A DNA stretch of 64,000 nucleotides, taken from positions 35,648 to 99,647 of the forward strand of contig WBZZ01002673.1 of assembly GCA_019918135.1 (NCBI GenBank). The letters run 5' to 3'. Numbering within the stretch: position 1 is the stretch's first letter; each line of letters begins with the position of its first letter. Under the pieces are notes generated by a model, which saw nothing but the letters and a program-made list of their open reading frames with translations, did not search any database and was not told where the DNA came from. The DNA comes from Paulinella micropora. Its lineage: Eukaryota > Cercozoa > Imbricatea > Euglyphida > Paulinellidae. Of the stretch, positions 51,389 through 61,918 are shown piece after piece. The translations under genes and the position numbers were made by a program.

Positions 51389-52948
51389 ACAATATGGGGT
51401 TGTAAGTGGAACAGAATAAGAGTAAAGCAGGAATTCAAAAGGAACATAGAAGAGACATTAATGGAGCAAGAGACAATTAACCAACGACACGCGATGTTTG
51501 GGGGAAGAACAAATGCTTTATCTTTATATTGGAGGGCAATGAATGAACAGCAATACGCCAAATACATAGACATATGCTCCCTCTATCCGTCTGTTATGTT
51601 TTATGACCCCTACCTCGGACATCATAAGGTAATCAAAAGCACACATGCATTACAAATGATAAAGCAAAAGACAGCATTTGGATTAGGCAAAGTTAAAATG
51701 ATTTCGCCGAGGGGACTAATTCACCCTGTCCTACCCTGTCAAGATAGAGGAAAGATGATGTATTATTTATATAATAAGTGTGGAAAGGAAAACTTACAGG
51801 ACAAATGTCAGCACGACGACACAGAGAGGGCACTCACAGGCACTTGGGCGACACCACTCATTTATAAAGCAATGGAAAAAGGTTATAATATCATTAAAAT
51901 TTATGAGGTGTGGCACTGGGAACAACAAACAACAACCCTATTCAAAGACTACATAAAAACCTTTCTACAAGTAAAGCAAGAGGCAAGTGGCTACCCGTCA
52001 AATGTGGAAACGGAGGAACAAAAAGAAAATTACATAAAGGACTATGAGGAAAAGATGGGTATTAAGCTGGACAAAAGCAAAATAGAAAAGAATGAAGGAA
52101 GGAGGGCAGTCGCAAAACTATGTATGAATTCTCTGTGGGGAAAGTTTGGACAACAAAGCAACAAGACACAGACGACAATCGTCAGGAGTGAGGCAGCATT
52201 ATACAAAATACTAAATGACAAAGACATAAACGAAATCTCAATTAATATGATAAATAAAGAATGCCTTGAACTATCCTACAATCTACACCCCGAGAAAGTG
52301 TCAGACCCTTACAATATAAACATATGTGTGGCTTTATTCACAACAGCACACGCACAAATGAGATTGTATGATATGATGGATAGATTGGGAGACAGGGTAT
52401 TATATCATGACACAGACAGCATAATATATTCAGTTGATGAAAAACAATGACAGACAACAATACCGACAGGAGACTTATTAGGACAATGGACAGACGAACT
52501 AATAGACAAAAAGACAAAAGTAAGCAGAAAGATATCTACATTTGTGGGCTCGGGGCCAAAGTCCTACGGCTACATACTAAACGACGGCACAACAAAAATG
52601 AAACTGAAAGGCTTTTCTATGAACTGCGACACTTGCAAGAAACTGAACTTAGTAAATATGTTTAGCGTGATAAGCAATGGTCTGGGAATAAAGGACGAAG
52701 AACTATCAAAGAAAGCATATGAGGAATTAGAAGCATTATTGGAGACAGAAGGAGAAAAGCACATAGCAAAGAATGTGGCTGAGAATGGAAATGTAGCAAT
52801 ACACAACCACAGCAAAATTACGAGGAACAAAAAAGACAAAACGATTACCTCCGAACATTTGAAAAAGATATTTTCATTTACTTACACAAAAAGAGTAATA
52901 CAGCCAATTAAAGAGAACCATATCTCTACACTGCCTTACAGATTTTAA
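51389..52948 (+). pseudogene. Protein-primed family B DNA polymerase, 5'-truncated, one in-frame stop
   Basis: The frame is open from about 51,389 with the palm motifs of a protein-primed PolB: GGRTNA, then DICSLYPSVMFYD (motif A), KLCMNSLWGKFGQ (motif B) and LYHDTDSIIYS (motif C, DTD). TGA at 52,448-52,450 is the only interruption; the same frame continues with a thumb-like GPKSYGY and ends STLPYRF. The exonuclease and N-terminal regions are missing, replaced by Copia integrase. The type is that of Mavericks/polinton-like viruses and relatives. Surroundings are AT-rich, unlike the Copia DNA. Confidence 0.9.
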
Positions 52949-53000
52949 AGGCAAAAGTAAAAAGGTAATTAATTTTTTGTTCAATAAAATCTTTTTACCA

Positions 53001-53012
53001 GTCTATATAGAC
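53001..53012 (+). promoter_or_regulatory. TATA-like palindrome upstream of the first ExoX-C-like gene
   Basis: GTCTATATAGAC, a perfect 12-bp palindrome two bases before the ATG at 53,015. TATA-like words close to the start codon also precede 54,501 (minus) and 62,442. Promoter role is inference. Confidence 0.35.
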
Positions 53013-53014
53013 CA

Positions 53015-53302
53015 ATGACCACCCTCACAAGACTATGTGAAACATTTGAAAAACTTTCAATTGAAACAAAAAATGAAACATTTTCTCTTACAGATGTTAA
53101 AAAGATAATTACTGACGAAATCCAAATGATTGAAAATGCACGGGCAGGCAAGCCAAGGGATATTTTTCCATTTGGTAAGTATCGCGGGAAGAAGGTTCAA
53201 GATATCGCGCTTATTGATAAGCCATATCTTGAATGGGTTGTGAAACAGCCGTAGGTTGAGAAATTTACAGACATTAAAAGTGAAGTAAAAAAATATCTCT
53301 GA
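53015..53302 (+). pseudogene. ExoX C-terminal-like small protein 1 (in-frame TAG)
   Basis: Helical N-terminus (TRLCETFEKLSIETKNETFS), then FPFGKYRGKKVQDIALIDKPYLEWVVKQP, the F-G-K-Y-x-G-K...D-x-x-Y-L-x-W pattern of ExoX-like C-terminal domains, often attached to exonucleases or standing alone in dsDNA viruses. TAG at 53,252-53,254 stands where the paralogue at 53,448-53,954 has Tyr; the frame then continues to TGA at 53,300-53,302 with the same VKKYL end. Confidence 0.65.
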
Positions 53303-53382
53303 TATTCGTAAATCCACACTCCCGCTACCGCTCCCGTGTGTTTTACAAACATCGTCTCCATTATTTTTTTTTTTTAATTTCC

Positions 53383-53446
53383 GATGTTTTAGAATAAGCG
53401 GGATATCTGACGATAAGTCAGATTGTGAGCGCAATTCTAAAACATC
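53383..53446. repeat. Nested inverted repeat (hairpin/cruciform) between paralogues
   Basis: Outer arms GATGTTTTAGAAT (53,383-53,395) and ATTCTAAAACATC (53,434-53,446) are perfect 13-bp complements; inner arms ATCTGAC (53,405-53,411) and GTCAGAT (53,417-53,423) are perfect 7-bp complements around a 5-nt loop. It lies just before the ATG at 53,448 and after a poly-T run. Could be a terminator, a regulatory stem or a replication-related structure. Confidence 0.75.
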
Positions 53447-53447
53447 A

Positions 53448-53954
53448 ATGACTGACCTGAGCACCAAACGGGACTACTTAAATGAAATTGAAAAATGGAA
53501 CCTTGACAGCGAAATAAAGCAAACAATTAAATGAACTAAACCTGACATTGTTTCTTTCTATGCGCAATACAAGCCAAATGTTGATTTTAAACAAAATCAA
53601 CATTATGACGACAACGTGAAAGTAGGTATACTATCCAATGTTGATTTGCAAGATAAATCAACATTTGCCATAACAGACAAAGAAGAAAGCACACCTTTTA
53701 CGACAACTGATTCAAAAGAGACTGGAATTACCGAAATAAAAGCTAATGTAGGCGAAGAGATAGCGAATGCTACAGACGAAGGATGTATAGCAAAGAAAGA
53801 AGACCAGCAAAATGAAACTGATATTTTTCTTCAATATGGTAAATATAAAAAAATGAAAATTGAAGATATCGCTAAGATTGATAAACCATACCTTGAATAT
53901 TTAATTAAACAACCTTATTTTAACAACAAAGATGCGGTAAAAAAATATCTCTGA
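53448..53954 (+). pseudogene. ExoX C-terminal-like small protein 2 (in-frame TGA)
   Basis: ATG at 53,448 opens MTDLSTKRDYLNEIEKWNLD. TGA at 53,532-53,534 interrupts, and the same frame continues to 53,954. The C-terminus FLQYGKYKKMKIEDIAKIDK with YLEYLIKQPYF and VKKYL is a paralogue of the preceding gene. The middle carries an internal repeat around SNVDLQDKSTF/PNVDFKQNQ. A poly-T stretch follows at 53,971-53,985. Confidence 0.6.
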
Positions 53955-54029
53955 TGATACATCACATTCCGCTTTTTTTTTTTTTTTGCTTTCTATAAAT
54001 GATTTAGTTCATTATGACATCTTATAACC

Positions 54030-54501
54030 CATTTTAAATGATATGTAGAATGTTTATGTCTTTTTCTGTGTGAATGAACAATTCGTCTTCCACAAGGGCA
54101 TTCAACTTTTTTAGATGATGGGCTTTCAATCTCTCCTTATGAATTTCTTTGTACTATCTATTGTATTCTTTTTTGTTCTGATTACATGGGACTGTGATAC
54201 CAGTTTTAAAATTATCGTTTATACACTTTGTATGTCTTATTCAGTATCCTTCTCTCTGTTCTAATTCAAGGTGGCTATCACAAGGGAAAGCCTCAATCAA
54301 TTCAATCCTATAGTCGTTCTTTTCTATAATTGAAAACGAATAAGTGTCATTTGTCTCACCTCGTTTATACTGATTAAAATTGTATGTGTGAGATTTAACT
54401 CTCTGCTCTAATGTTTTAATCGTGCTTTTGATATACACCTCACCTGTTTTATTACAGATAAGTTTGTAGATTTTTCCATTCTGGTATTTGTTGTAGTTCA
54501 T
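54030..54501 (-). pseudogene. GIY-YIG nuclease-like gene, decayed
   Basis: Starts best at 54,501 (MNYNKYQNGKIYKLICNKTG), with a TATA-like TTATATAAA just before. GIY-YIG features: K-I-Y-K-L...E-V-Y-I-K-S-T...LEQRVKSH, a later glutamate region HLELEQREGY. It then has TGA (where Trp is usual after EGY), a TAG, and a frameshift, beyond which a C-x-C...H-x4-H tail (CPCGRRIVHSHRKRH) is recognisable down to about 54,030. The second Tyr-Ile-Gly is altered to Tyr-Ile-Lys. Confidence 0.7.
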
Positions 54502-54559
54502 TTTATATAATGGTTGGAATTTATATTTAATATAAAAATACTCCGTCCATCCATCCACA

Positions 54560-55770
54560 TCAATGGTCTTCTACGAAGTTAGCGATAATATTGATATTTC
54601 CTCCTCCACCAGCAGAGACAGACTTCTGTTAATACATCACTCGGCGATAGGTATACATCATAACTTCTAAGATTGATTTGTTGAGTTGAAGCACTATTTA
54701 CATATAATTTAAAAATTGTTGTTCCGTTTGCGATAGCAGTCGCCTTTGTGTCAGTATCTACAATTGAATGCTTAGAATCAACATCTGCAAAACCTGCTCC
54801 AGTTAGTGTTCCATTTAATACCATTCTGACAACATTCCACTTAGTATCTTCATTTGTAATGCTTATCAAAGTTGGATAAACATTTGAATAATTTGTCAAA
54901 TTAGCACCGCCCGCATCAAATACCGCTTTGTTTCTTATACTAATAATAGGACTTTCAGTGGTGTTTGATGCTTTACTTCCTTCCACTTCGTTTGTTATGC
55001 TAGTGTTTATCGTATTCGTTCCCTCAATGAATAAACTGGCACTCGCTGTTTTAAGATTTTGTATTCCAGTCGCTGAATCGTTTTTCATTACTGCTGTAAA
55101 GGGTAATGTCGTATTTCGCAGACTTACACCAATATTAGCATTCGCATACTTAATCATATTAACTAATTGAAATAGTCCTGTTATGGGATTTTCAATATAA
55201 AACTTAATAGCATCAAACCCAAGATACTGAAATTGAATTTGAAGTACATTTCCTTTTCTCCAGTCTAAGTCTGGCATAGCCGAAGTTCCATCGCACGGGT
55301 CATCCCAGTCTACTTGGTCAATATAATCTGCGACACCTCCTTTAATATGTGCAATATTCATTCCTAAGTGATTTTTGTAAAAATAAAATCCATCGACAAG
55401 TTCATTTCCTATTCCAATATATGAATAGTAACTTTTGTATCATCCGTTGTCCATAGAGCAGTAAAGCGGACGAGGACACCTGTTCCAGTTCTATATTTTA
55501 TTCTCCTTTTACTTACCAGTCTAGCATCTGCCGTAGCATCAGCAGTTGTTTTCAATTCAGCCATATTATTCAAAAATGACACAGACGATTTTGTTTCTGT
55601 TTTTGTCCATATCCTAGTATTAACGGTATATGGAAAGATTTATTGTAAAACTGGCGTTAATTGACCTACTACTGCTTCGCCAAAAGCGGTTTTTGAATTA
55701 TTTGTTTCAACGTGTCCATCATATCCGACCCTGACGTTTATAAATTCTCCGTCGGGATTTTGTGCGATTT
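54560..55770 (-). pseudogene. Virion structural-type protein, decayed
   Basis: The largest open part is 54,579-55,361 (GNVLQIQFQYLGFDAIKFYI, ENPITGLFQLVNMIKYANAN, TLPFTAVMKNDS). Upstream on the minus strand the gene extends to about 55,770 through a TAA and a frameshift near 55,370-55,420, including NPDGEFINVRVGYDGH and MAELKTTADATADARLVSKR. The C-terminus needs another shift to a Gly-rich end at 54,560. Beta-rich, Asn/Thr-rich sequence of this kind occurs in virion/fibre proteins of aquatic dsDNA viruses; exact family not established here. Confidence 0.55.
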
Positions 55771-56000
55771 AAGTTTCTCTGGTGCATATTGAGAATTTCA
55801 CTCCAATCTCAAATATATTTTAGATATCTCGCTATATTCTCAAAATGCTTATATAATTAAAATTTTAAAAAAATATTTATTAAACATCGATGTTTGTAAA
55901 ATATTTTTGTTTTGAAGTAGTGTCTTTATTTTGGACTACTTCCAAATAATAAATCAAAAACAAAGATATACGAAAGCGAAGCGAAAGTGTGAATTTATAA
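55771..56000. other. AT-rich gap between virion-type gene and capsid-like gene
   Basis: About 230 bp, very A/T-rich; no gene seen. Confidence 0.5.
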
Positions 56001-56897
56001 ATATCAACTAATGGAAATTATATCTGACTTAACCTGAACCTCCCGCTGAGTGATTGCTACGCTTACATGCTGATGAGCATTATTCTGTGTAGTGCTAATT
56101 AACTCCCATCGCCTCTCATTGGAAAGGTCAAGCCCACTAACTTCATGTTGGTCTTTGCCCCACAGAGGGCGGGTATTATCCCAAGTATCAACCCAGAACC
56201 AGTTGTATTAATACACATTTGAATTCATCAAAACAGAACCTTCAAGCTTAGGTTTCAATCACATATAATCTTCAAAGCTAGCGGGAAATATTTCAAATTC
56301 CTGAAGTCGTGCTCCGTCAAGTGTGATGTGGAAACTGGTAGTCTTAGCGGTTGCTCTGTTATCAATATCATAAGCGGTATTCTTATTTTCAGTGTTGTGA
56401 AAGAGTGTGTGATAAATTTTCTTCAACCTTTTGCCGTGCCCCCTATCAAAGCGGAGAATAATGTTTTGTGTAGTGGATTGTGCAATGGAATTTTTATAAA
56501 CATAAGGATAATCAATATTAAAACTCATACCTTCAGCACTCGCCACCTTTTGTTGAATTGATTGAATGACATCGGGATTAGTCTCTACAGCAATAAACAA
56601 GTTAAGACTAGAAACAGTTACATTACCAGCGGCAGCAACAAGCACTCCTCCACCCGTTGAAAAAGCATCGTTATTGTAATAATAAATTTTAGGGGTCTGT
56701 TGCCATACAATCCTCATATTCAAAATCTCAGGAAACATAACAGTCTTATCAAGGGCGAAAATGGTATTGTAAAGCATACCGAGATTAATCTCAACAGCAA
56801 TAGAAGGCTCAGCAGCAGTAGCAGCACCAGCCGAGAAATACTTAGCCTCATTATATTCAACATTAACAAGGCTATAGGTTCCAGCAGTGCTATCAGC
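56000..56897 (-). pseudogene. Major-capsid-like protein (polinton-like type), 5' end replaced by Copia
   Basis: The part 56,259-56,897 reads ADSTAGTYSLVNVEYNEAKY, NLGMLYNTIFALDK, FPEILNMRIVWQ, VSSLNLFIAVETNPDVIQSI, ILRFDRGHGKRLKKIYHTLF and TTSFHITLDGARLQEFEIFP, matching in order the C-terminal jelly-roll part of polinton-like/virophage-type major capsid proteins as I know them. TGA after FEDYM is followed by more in-frame capsid-like sequence (YNWFWVDTWDN, DLSNERRWELI), broken again by TAA. The N-terminal half is absent. Confidence 0.6.
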
Positions 56898-57235
56898 AAC
56901 GATCTGCTCCTCCCGTATGTGGATAGGCTCCTTCAAGACAATAACTTGGTTGTTCTGGTGAACAACTGCAAGCTTTTTCTTGACCCACGCTGAAGTAGCC
57001 ACCAACCCGTATTTAAGATGAGGATTGTAGGTAGTATGTGAGTCATAGACGCACACTTCCTCCCCATAGGTTCCCGAAAGGTGCATTTGGACTTTTCCTT
57101 TGTATTCGGTCCGAAGGCTACCTTTCGCGATCCTAAATTTATGGGGTTCCAACCTCATTTTAACGAATGAGTCTTTGTGGGGAGACTGTGACTCACTAGC
57201 CCCACTGTGCCATGACTTAGTTTCACTTAAATGAT
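56898..57235 (-). pseudogene. Cop-H protease, fused in frame to capsid-like gene
   Basis: SWHSGASESQSPHKDS (His in place of the catalytic Asp of D-S-G), KFRIAKGSLRTEYKGKVQMH, GTYGEEVCVYDSHTTYNPH, YGLVATSAWVKKKLAVVHQN. It is the closest relative of the split Cop-B protease. The open frame 56,259-57,158 runs from this protease straight into the capsid-like sequence. Confidence 0.8.
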
Positions 57236-57239
57236 TAAA

Positions 57240-57700
57240 AGGTCGAAACCGGAATCTAGATGACAGGAACTTCGAAAGGACTTGTTTACCTATGACAGTA
57301 TTTTACTAATAATGAAAACGACAAAGGGTAGAAACCGCACTCTGAACTGACCCCGTGCCTGCTTGGGAGCGTGCCTGCCAATATTATCTATTGCCTATAA
57401 AAGTTACGGACCAACTGTTAACTAAGACATATGATAAGCAAAAGGTACCAAGCAGGGTCAGTTTAGAGATGTGAAGTCGTTGGACTAATCACACCGGTTA
57501 ATACGATAAAAGTTATTTGTTAGACATTGGAAATTGCAAATGTAAAGTGGAAAAATACAGGTAGCGATATGGAAAACATTATTCAGAGTCACTTAAATTA
57601 TCCGTTAATTACATGAATTATAATAACCGTTACTGATGTATTTAATACAGGTATGAGGGAAAATCCGAAGCATGTAATATACGAAAATATGATAATAACA
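57240..57700 (-). repeat. Possible 3' LTR after PPT at 57,701-57,711
   Basis: On the minus strand CCGGGGGGAG is followed by TGTTATTATC, the usual arrangement of PPT and a TG-starting LTR. The other end is not determined, and no second copy is in the window. Confidence 0.4.
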
Positions 57701-57870
57701 CTCCCCCCGGACAATATATCCGTATACGAATATGAAGGATGAACATTTGCGGTGGCGCATGAGGTATAGTTTGTTTTTAAAAAAAGTCATGTATAAGTAT
57801 GTTCATGAAGGGGAAAGCGTAATCATGATATGAAATTTAACATTAACATTCAGAAATATGAGTATGACAT

Positions 57871-58785
57871 CTAATTACGTTCAGTACTCTCATACCAGAA
57901 TAGAGTAATTAGATGTTTTTGTCCGTCCCTTGCCAGCCTTGCTCTCTTGCTGTCCAGCCCACATCGCCACTTCGTCCTTGCCCGCCGATCGGTGCGCTTC
58001 GTTGGCGATGGCTCGCCTCTGGAAGGCTTGCTCAAAAGAATCCCAGTCTCGCGATGGCTCGGTGACCTGCGTGTCGAGGAACTGCTTCCAAAGGTGCTTG
58101 TCCGCACACTTTGCCAGCGCAGACTTTATGAATTGCATTTGTAGGCTGACCCCAACCGATTCTCCGTGATCCTCCAGAAAGTCGCAGTGCGTGTTGAAGT
58201 CGCGGAGTTGCGCCATCATGTCGTCCTTCGTATTGAATTGCCAATTGCTCACTAAACTGTTTCTCTTTTGCATCTGGTGCGCCTCAGTGCCCTGGTATCG
58301 TTGCCGTAGCACATTGATCATCTCTTCCGGTCGTAGAGTTGGCTCCCGCACTGGATGACGGACAATTCTCTCAGCCGGCGACCCGTATTCAAGGGCCTTG
58401 TACAACCACATAAAATCTGCGCCCTCCTAGCAAGTATCTTGCGGCGTTGAACCATAGTGAGGTTTATAACCGGTTCGGGCTCCGGTTTCCCAGCCTTCCC
58501 CTTCTTCCCAGTCTTGGGCTCGGGCTTCTCCTCCTCTCGGTCACAGTAGGCTGCTTTTGCAGGCGTAGCAGTCTTCAACTCCGCCTCTATCTCCGATCGC
58601 CAGAGTAGGACCTCTTGCAGGGGCGCCACGTACTCCCAGCATTCCACCGAACTCAGGTCAACCCGCAATTGCGCAAACCAGTCGTCCCAGCTCCGTCCCT
58701 TAATCCCATCGATGAACGCCGGCGCTTTCCCTTGCAGAACAGTAGTCGCCGCGTCTTTTTCTCTGGTAGTAGCAGAAGAACTCAT
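57871..58785 (-). pseudogene. Cop-G Gag, frame break
   Basis: 58,318-58,785 starts MSSSATTREKDAATTVLQGK at the LTR edge and has FIDGIKGRSWDDWFAQLRVD and a Lys/Pro-rich stretch. 57,890-58,411 continues with RPEEMINVLRQRYQGTEAHQ, FNTKDDMMAQLRDFNTHCDF and WDSFEQAFQRRAIANEAHRS, typical copia/gypsy Gag capsid helices. No zinc knuckle or pol follows; a PPT lies 160 bases downstream. Confidence 0.65.
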
Positions 58786-58789
58786 AACC

Positions 58790-59074
58790 CAGTGTAATAT
58801 AATCTCCGGTAATTTAAGTTGACAGAGGCCGGTTAGAGCCGGAACGCTTTGGTAGATCGCTCAGGTTGTGAAAGTTTTATTGAGTAAGCTTTTACCGCCA
58901 ATTAAGCACTGGTTTACTACATGGTTGGCTGACATACGTAATTGTCCTGTTACAGCCAGTTGATAATATTACTGTCCATACTTATCTAAATGAGTAATTC
59001 TTATCAGTCCTATCGCTAATCAGTAAAAGCGTAACTGCCGTTAGAAGTTAACTAACCGCTATTTCATTATAAAG
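58790..59074 (-). repeat. Cop-G 5' LTR, ~285 bp
   Basis: Related to the Cop-E LTR. On the minus strand it begins CTTTATAATG, the same first seven bases as the Cop-C LTR, and runs to about CACTG just before the gag ATG. Right edge set by comparison with Cop-C and Cop-E ends. Confidence 0.65.
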
Positions 59075-59178
59075 GAGGTAATTGTAGAAGTCGTCGACTT
59101 CTCCGTCCGGCCTAGTTATAAGGGTGTTCTTAACTGTCAAGCCATTTGCTCCCCTTGCTAACGCGGCAAAAAATCTCT

Positions 59179-60230
59179 TTAGTTCGTCATGGGGGGGGGG
59201 GGGGGGATTTCTCCGTTCCCCCCTACAACGACTTTGCTCTTCTTCTTGTTGTCAAAGTACCAAGCTATGTCTCCCTGCTCGTCATATTCTCCCCCTTGGT
59301 ATCCCGCCTCTACCTCGGCAAGGGGTGGTGGGGCAAACGACTTATCTTTCCATTCTCGAGACTCCCCCGTGACCTGCCCCACGTCTTGTGTGGACGTTGA
59401 AGAAGGGGAGATGAGGGGAGTTCGTGGGATAGAAGAGCTGTCTTTCTGGAAAGAAGAGCTGTCTTTCTGGTCTGGCGCTCTCACCCACTGAGTAGATAGA
59501 AGGGATATAGATACAAGCATAAAAGAGTTAAGTGGGGAACAAATCCTTATTGTAGTTTCTGTCTATACCCTTATAGGATAACTTCCCTCTTCTTCTCTTC
59601 ACCGATGTGCCACGAGCAAAACTCATAACCCTTCCCTAATCTCTCTGCACACGCCCCTCCCTCCACGCCCAACCGGGCCGCACCTAACTTCCATGAACAC
59701 CTGAAACCTGACTTTGCAGTAGCTTCGCACTGCTTGCCATTGGGTATGTGACAGCTATCAGGCTTGATAGGTTTGGCATGGAGGTTGAGTGGTGGTCCAC
59801 CTATCTCCCTAATATGCAATGGGTTGGTGTTTTTGATGAGGACCTTTCTGTTACCTGTCTTGGCACGGCGAAGCCCCCAACCATCCTCTAAGGGATAGAT
59901 CACCCTCAGAGGGGTGGGGTCACCTGCCATGTCGAGAGAGTTTACATAATTGTTCTCATTAAGTTGGGGGATACGTGTTTGAGAAACTTGACAAGTGGGG
60001 TGTAGAGTGACGTGTGCTGGTGTGGCCTCCCCCTCTCTCCCCGTCACATTGTGGTTGTACCTAGCACGGCTTCTGTCTGCACCCACTCTCCCTGTCGTAT
60101 GTGCGCTGGGTGGCGTGAGTGGTGGGGCAAAAAGAGGTGATGGTGGGGTAGTTGTGGTGAGGTTGTTATATTCTGTTTCCCCATCATTGTCGTCCTCCCT
60201 CTCCATCATATGAATGACTGGTGTGTGTGG
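59179..60230 (-). pseudogene. Cop-H Gag-like protein, homologue of Cop-B gag
   Basis: 59,571-60,320 contains QLNENNYVNSLDMAGDPTPL, WGLRRAKTGNRKVLIKNTNP, GGPPLNLHAKPIKPDSCHIP, KQCEATAKSGFRCSWKLGAA and FCSWHIGEEKKREVIL, aligning with 7,111-7,836 throughout. Its nominal N-terminus is in the microsatellite, so the real start is probably the Met near 60,209 or later. A second frame 59,179-59,520 (YQGGEYDEQGDIAWYFDNKK) may be the continuation. Cop-G lies between it and its protease. Confidence 0.6.
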
Positions 60231-60233
60231 TGT

Positions 60234-61186
60234 GGCATACATACATACATACATACATACATACATACATGCATACATGCATACATACATACATATACAT
60301 ACATACATACATACATACATTCATATATACATACATACATACATACATACACACTCCATAGTAAAATATGATCCATCCATCCATCCATCCATCGATCCAT
60401 CCATCGATCCATCCATCGATCCATCCATCCATCTATCCATACATCCATACATACATACTTACGTAAATACATACATACATGCATACATACATAAATACAT
60501 ACATACATACATACGTACGTACGTACGTACGTACATACATATATACGCACATACGTAACGTACGTACGTACATAGATACATACATACATACATACATACA
60601 CACACATACATACATACATACATACATACATACATAACATACATAAATACATACATACATACATACATACACACATACACACGTACGTACATAAGTACAT
60701 ACATACATACATGCATACATGTGTGTACATATATACATTAATACATACATTTATACATACATACATACATACATACATGCATGCATGCATGCATACATAC
60801 ATACATACATTCATACATTCATACATACATACATAATGTATGTATGTACACATCATACATACATATGTGCATATGCACATACATACATACATGCATACAT
60901 ACATACATATTAACATACATGCATACATACATGCATGCATGCATACATACATACATACATACATACCCACATACATACATATGTAACATACACAGATACA
61001 TACATATATACATACATACATACAATACATACATACATTCCTACATCAAAACAGACATACATACATACATACATACAAATACATACATACATATACATAC
61101 ATATATACATACATACATACATACATACATTACATACTTACTTACTTACTTAGTTACATACATACATACATACATTCATACATACA
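60234..61186. repeat. Long CATA/CATC/ACGT microsatellite (~950 bp)
   Basis: Mostly (CATA)n with a (CATC)n/(ATCG) block at 60,370-60,440, (ACGT)n at 60,512-60,535 and scattered CATG variants. Very long Met-Tyr-Val-Cys and Tyr-Ile-His frames occur on both strands and are repeat artefacts. Confidence 0.95.
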
Positions 61187-61189
61187 TAA

Positions 61190-61736
61190 GACGTGTCCCA
61201 AAAGAAAATGCAGGACTTTGATTCTATCTCTCTGTAGGATCAAGGCCGAGATAGGTGTTTTCATTCCATGTGTATACACTACAGGCCCGTAGAAATAGTA
61301 TACAATTGCACATATGCTATGGTTTACATTCTACATCGAGGTAGACAGAAAGTTACATATTGTTGGGAAAGTCAGGATAAATTCTGGTATCTCAACTTCG
61401 TTTTCATTTGTTTCTGTCTGAAGTGGACACAGGCAAGGATACATTTAAGGGAACATATATTCATCCATAAGCTCTCTAATGCGACGTACTATAGTCCTGA
61501 TCTCCCTTGTTCGCGAGGCAAAGAACAAAAAAAAAAGGAAAAAAAATTAGCATTTTTCTAGCTAAGAAGCCCCAGAATCGATGTTATTTGGTTTTCCCGC
61601 GTTCTTGTCCAGAGACACTTATCCTAATCTTTACTATATTCGTTCAGTACCTTCGCAAGTCAGAGATCTCGGATGCGAGTTTTCATGTGTATAACCCAGC
61701 GCACTGGCTTGCGGTAGAAAGATCAAATTTGTGAGG
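61190..61736 (+). pseudogene. Possible mariner-type transposon relic
   Basis: ACGTGTCCCAAAAGAAAATG at the left resembles the start of mariner terminal repeats, and a frame at 61,268-61,561 includes ATYYSPDLPCS, similar to the YSPDLAPxD motif holding the last catalytic Asp of Tc1/mariner transposases (here that Asp is not evident). Weak evidence. Confidence 0.3.
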
Positions 61737-61868
61737 CTGCGGGCTGTTCTGGGGTAGATCACTTGTTGAGTTTGGAGGTCTTAAATTTCTGAGCTGGAAA
61801 GAGCTGGAGGTCTGGGGGTGGGATGGGCCGTGGGACACTCATAGGGACACTCCGAAGTAGTATAATAT

Positions 61869-61918
61869 GAAATTTACAAGGGTCGTTTTTCATACCTCAA
61901 AACGACCTCATAAATTTC
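61869..61918. repeat. Imperfect 20-bp hairpin at the edge of the second viral segment
   Basis: Arms GAAATTTA..AGGGTCGTTTT and AAAACGACCT..TAAATTTC with a 9-nt loop. Immediately afterwards base composition becomes strongly AT-rich. It may mark an element end; no matching copy is seen elsewhere in the window. Confidence 0.6.

Noticed and set aside
51389..54501. Alternative genetic code (TGA read as Trp) in the viral genes
   Set aside because: TGA does fall where Trp is plausible in the GIY-YIG gene, but TAG and TAA interrupt neighbouring genes too and frameshifts are present, so ordinary decay is simpler.
60206..61221. Very long Met-Tyr-Val-Cys and Tyr-Ile-His reading frames on both strands
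   Set aside because: They are translations of the CATA/CATC microsatellite, whose 4-base unit leaves several frames without stops.
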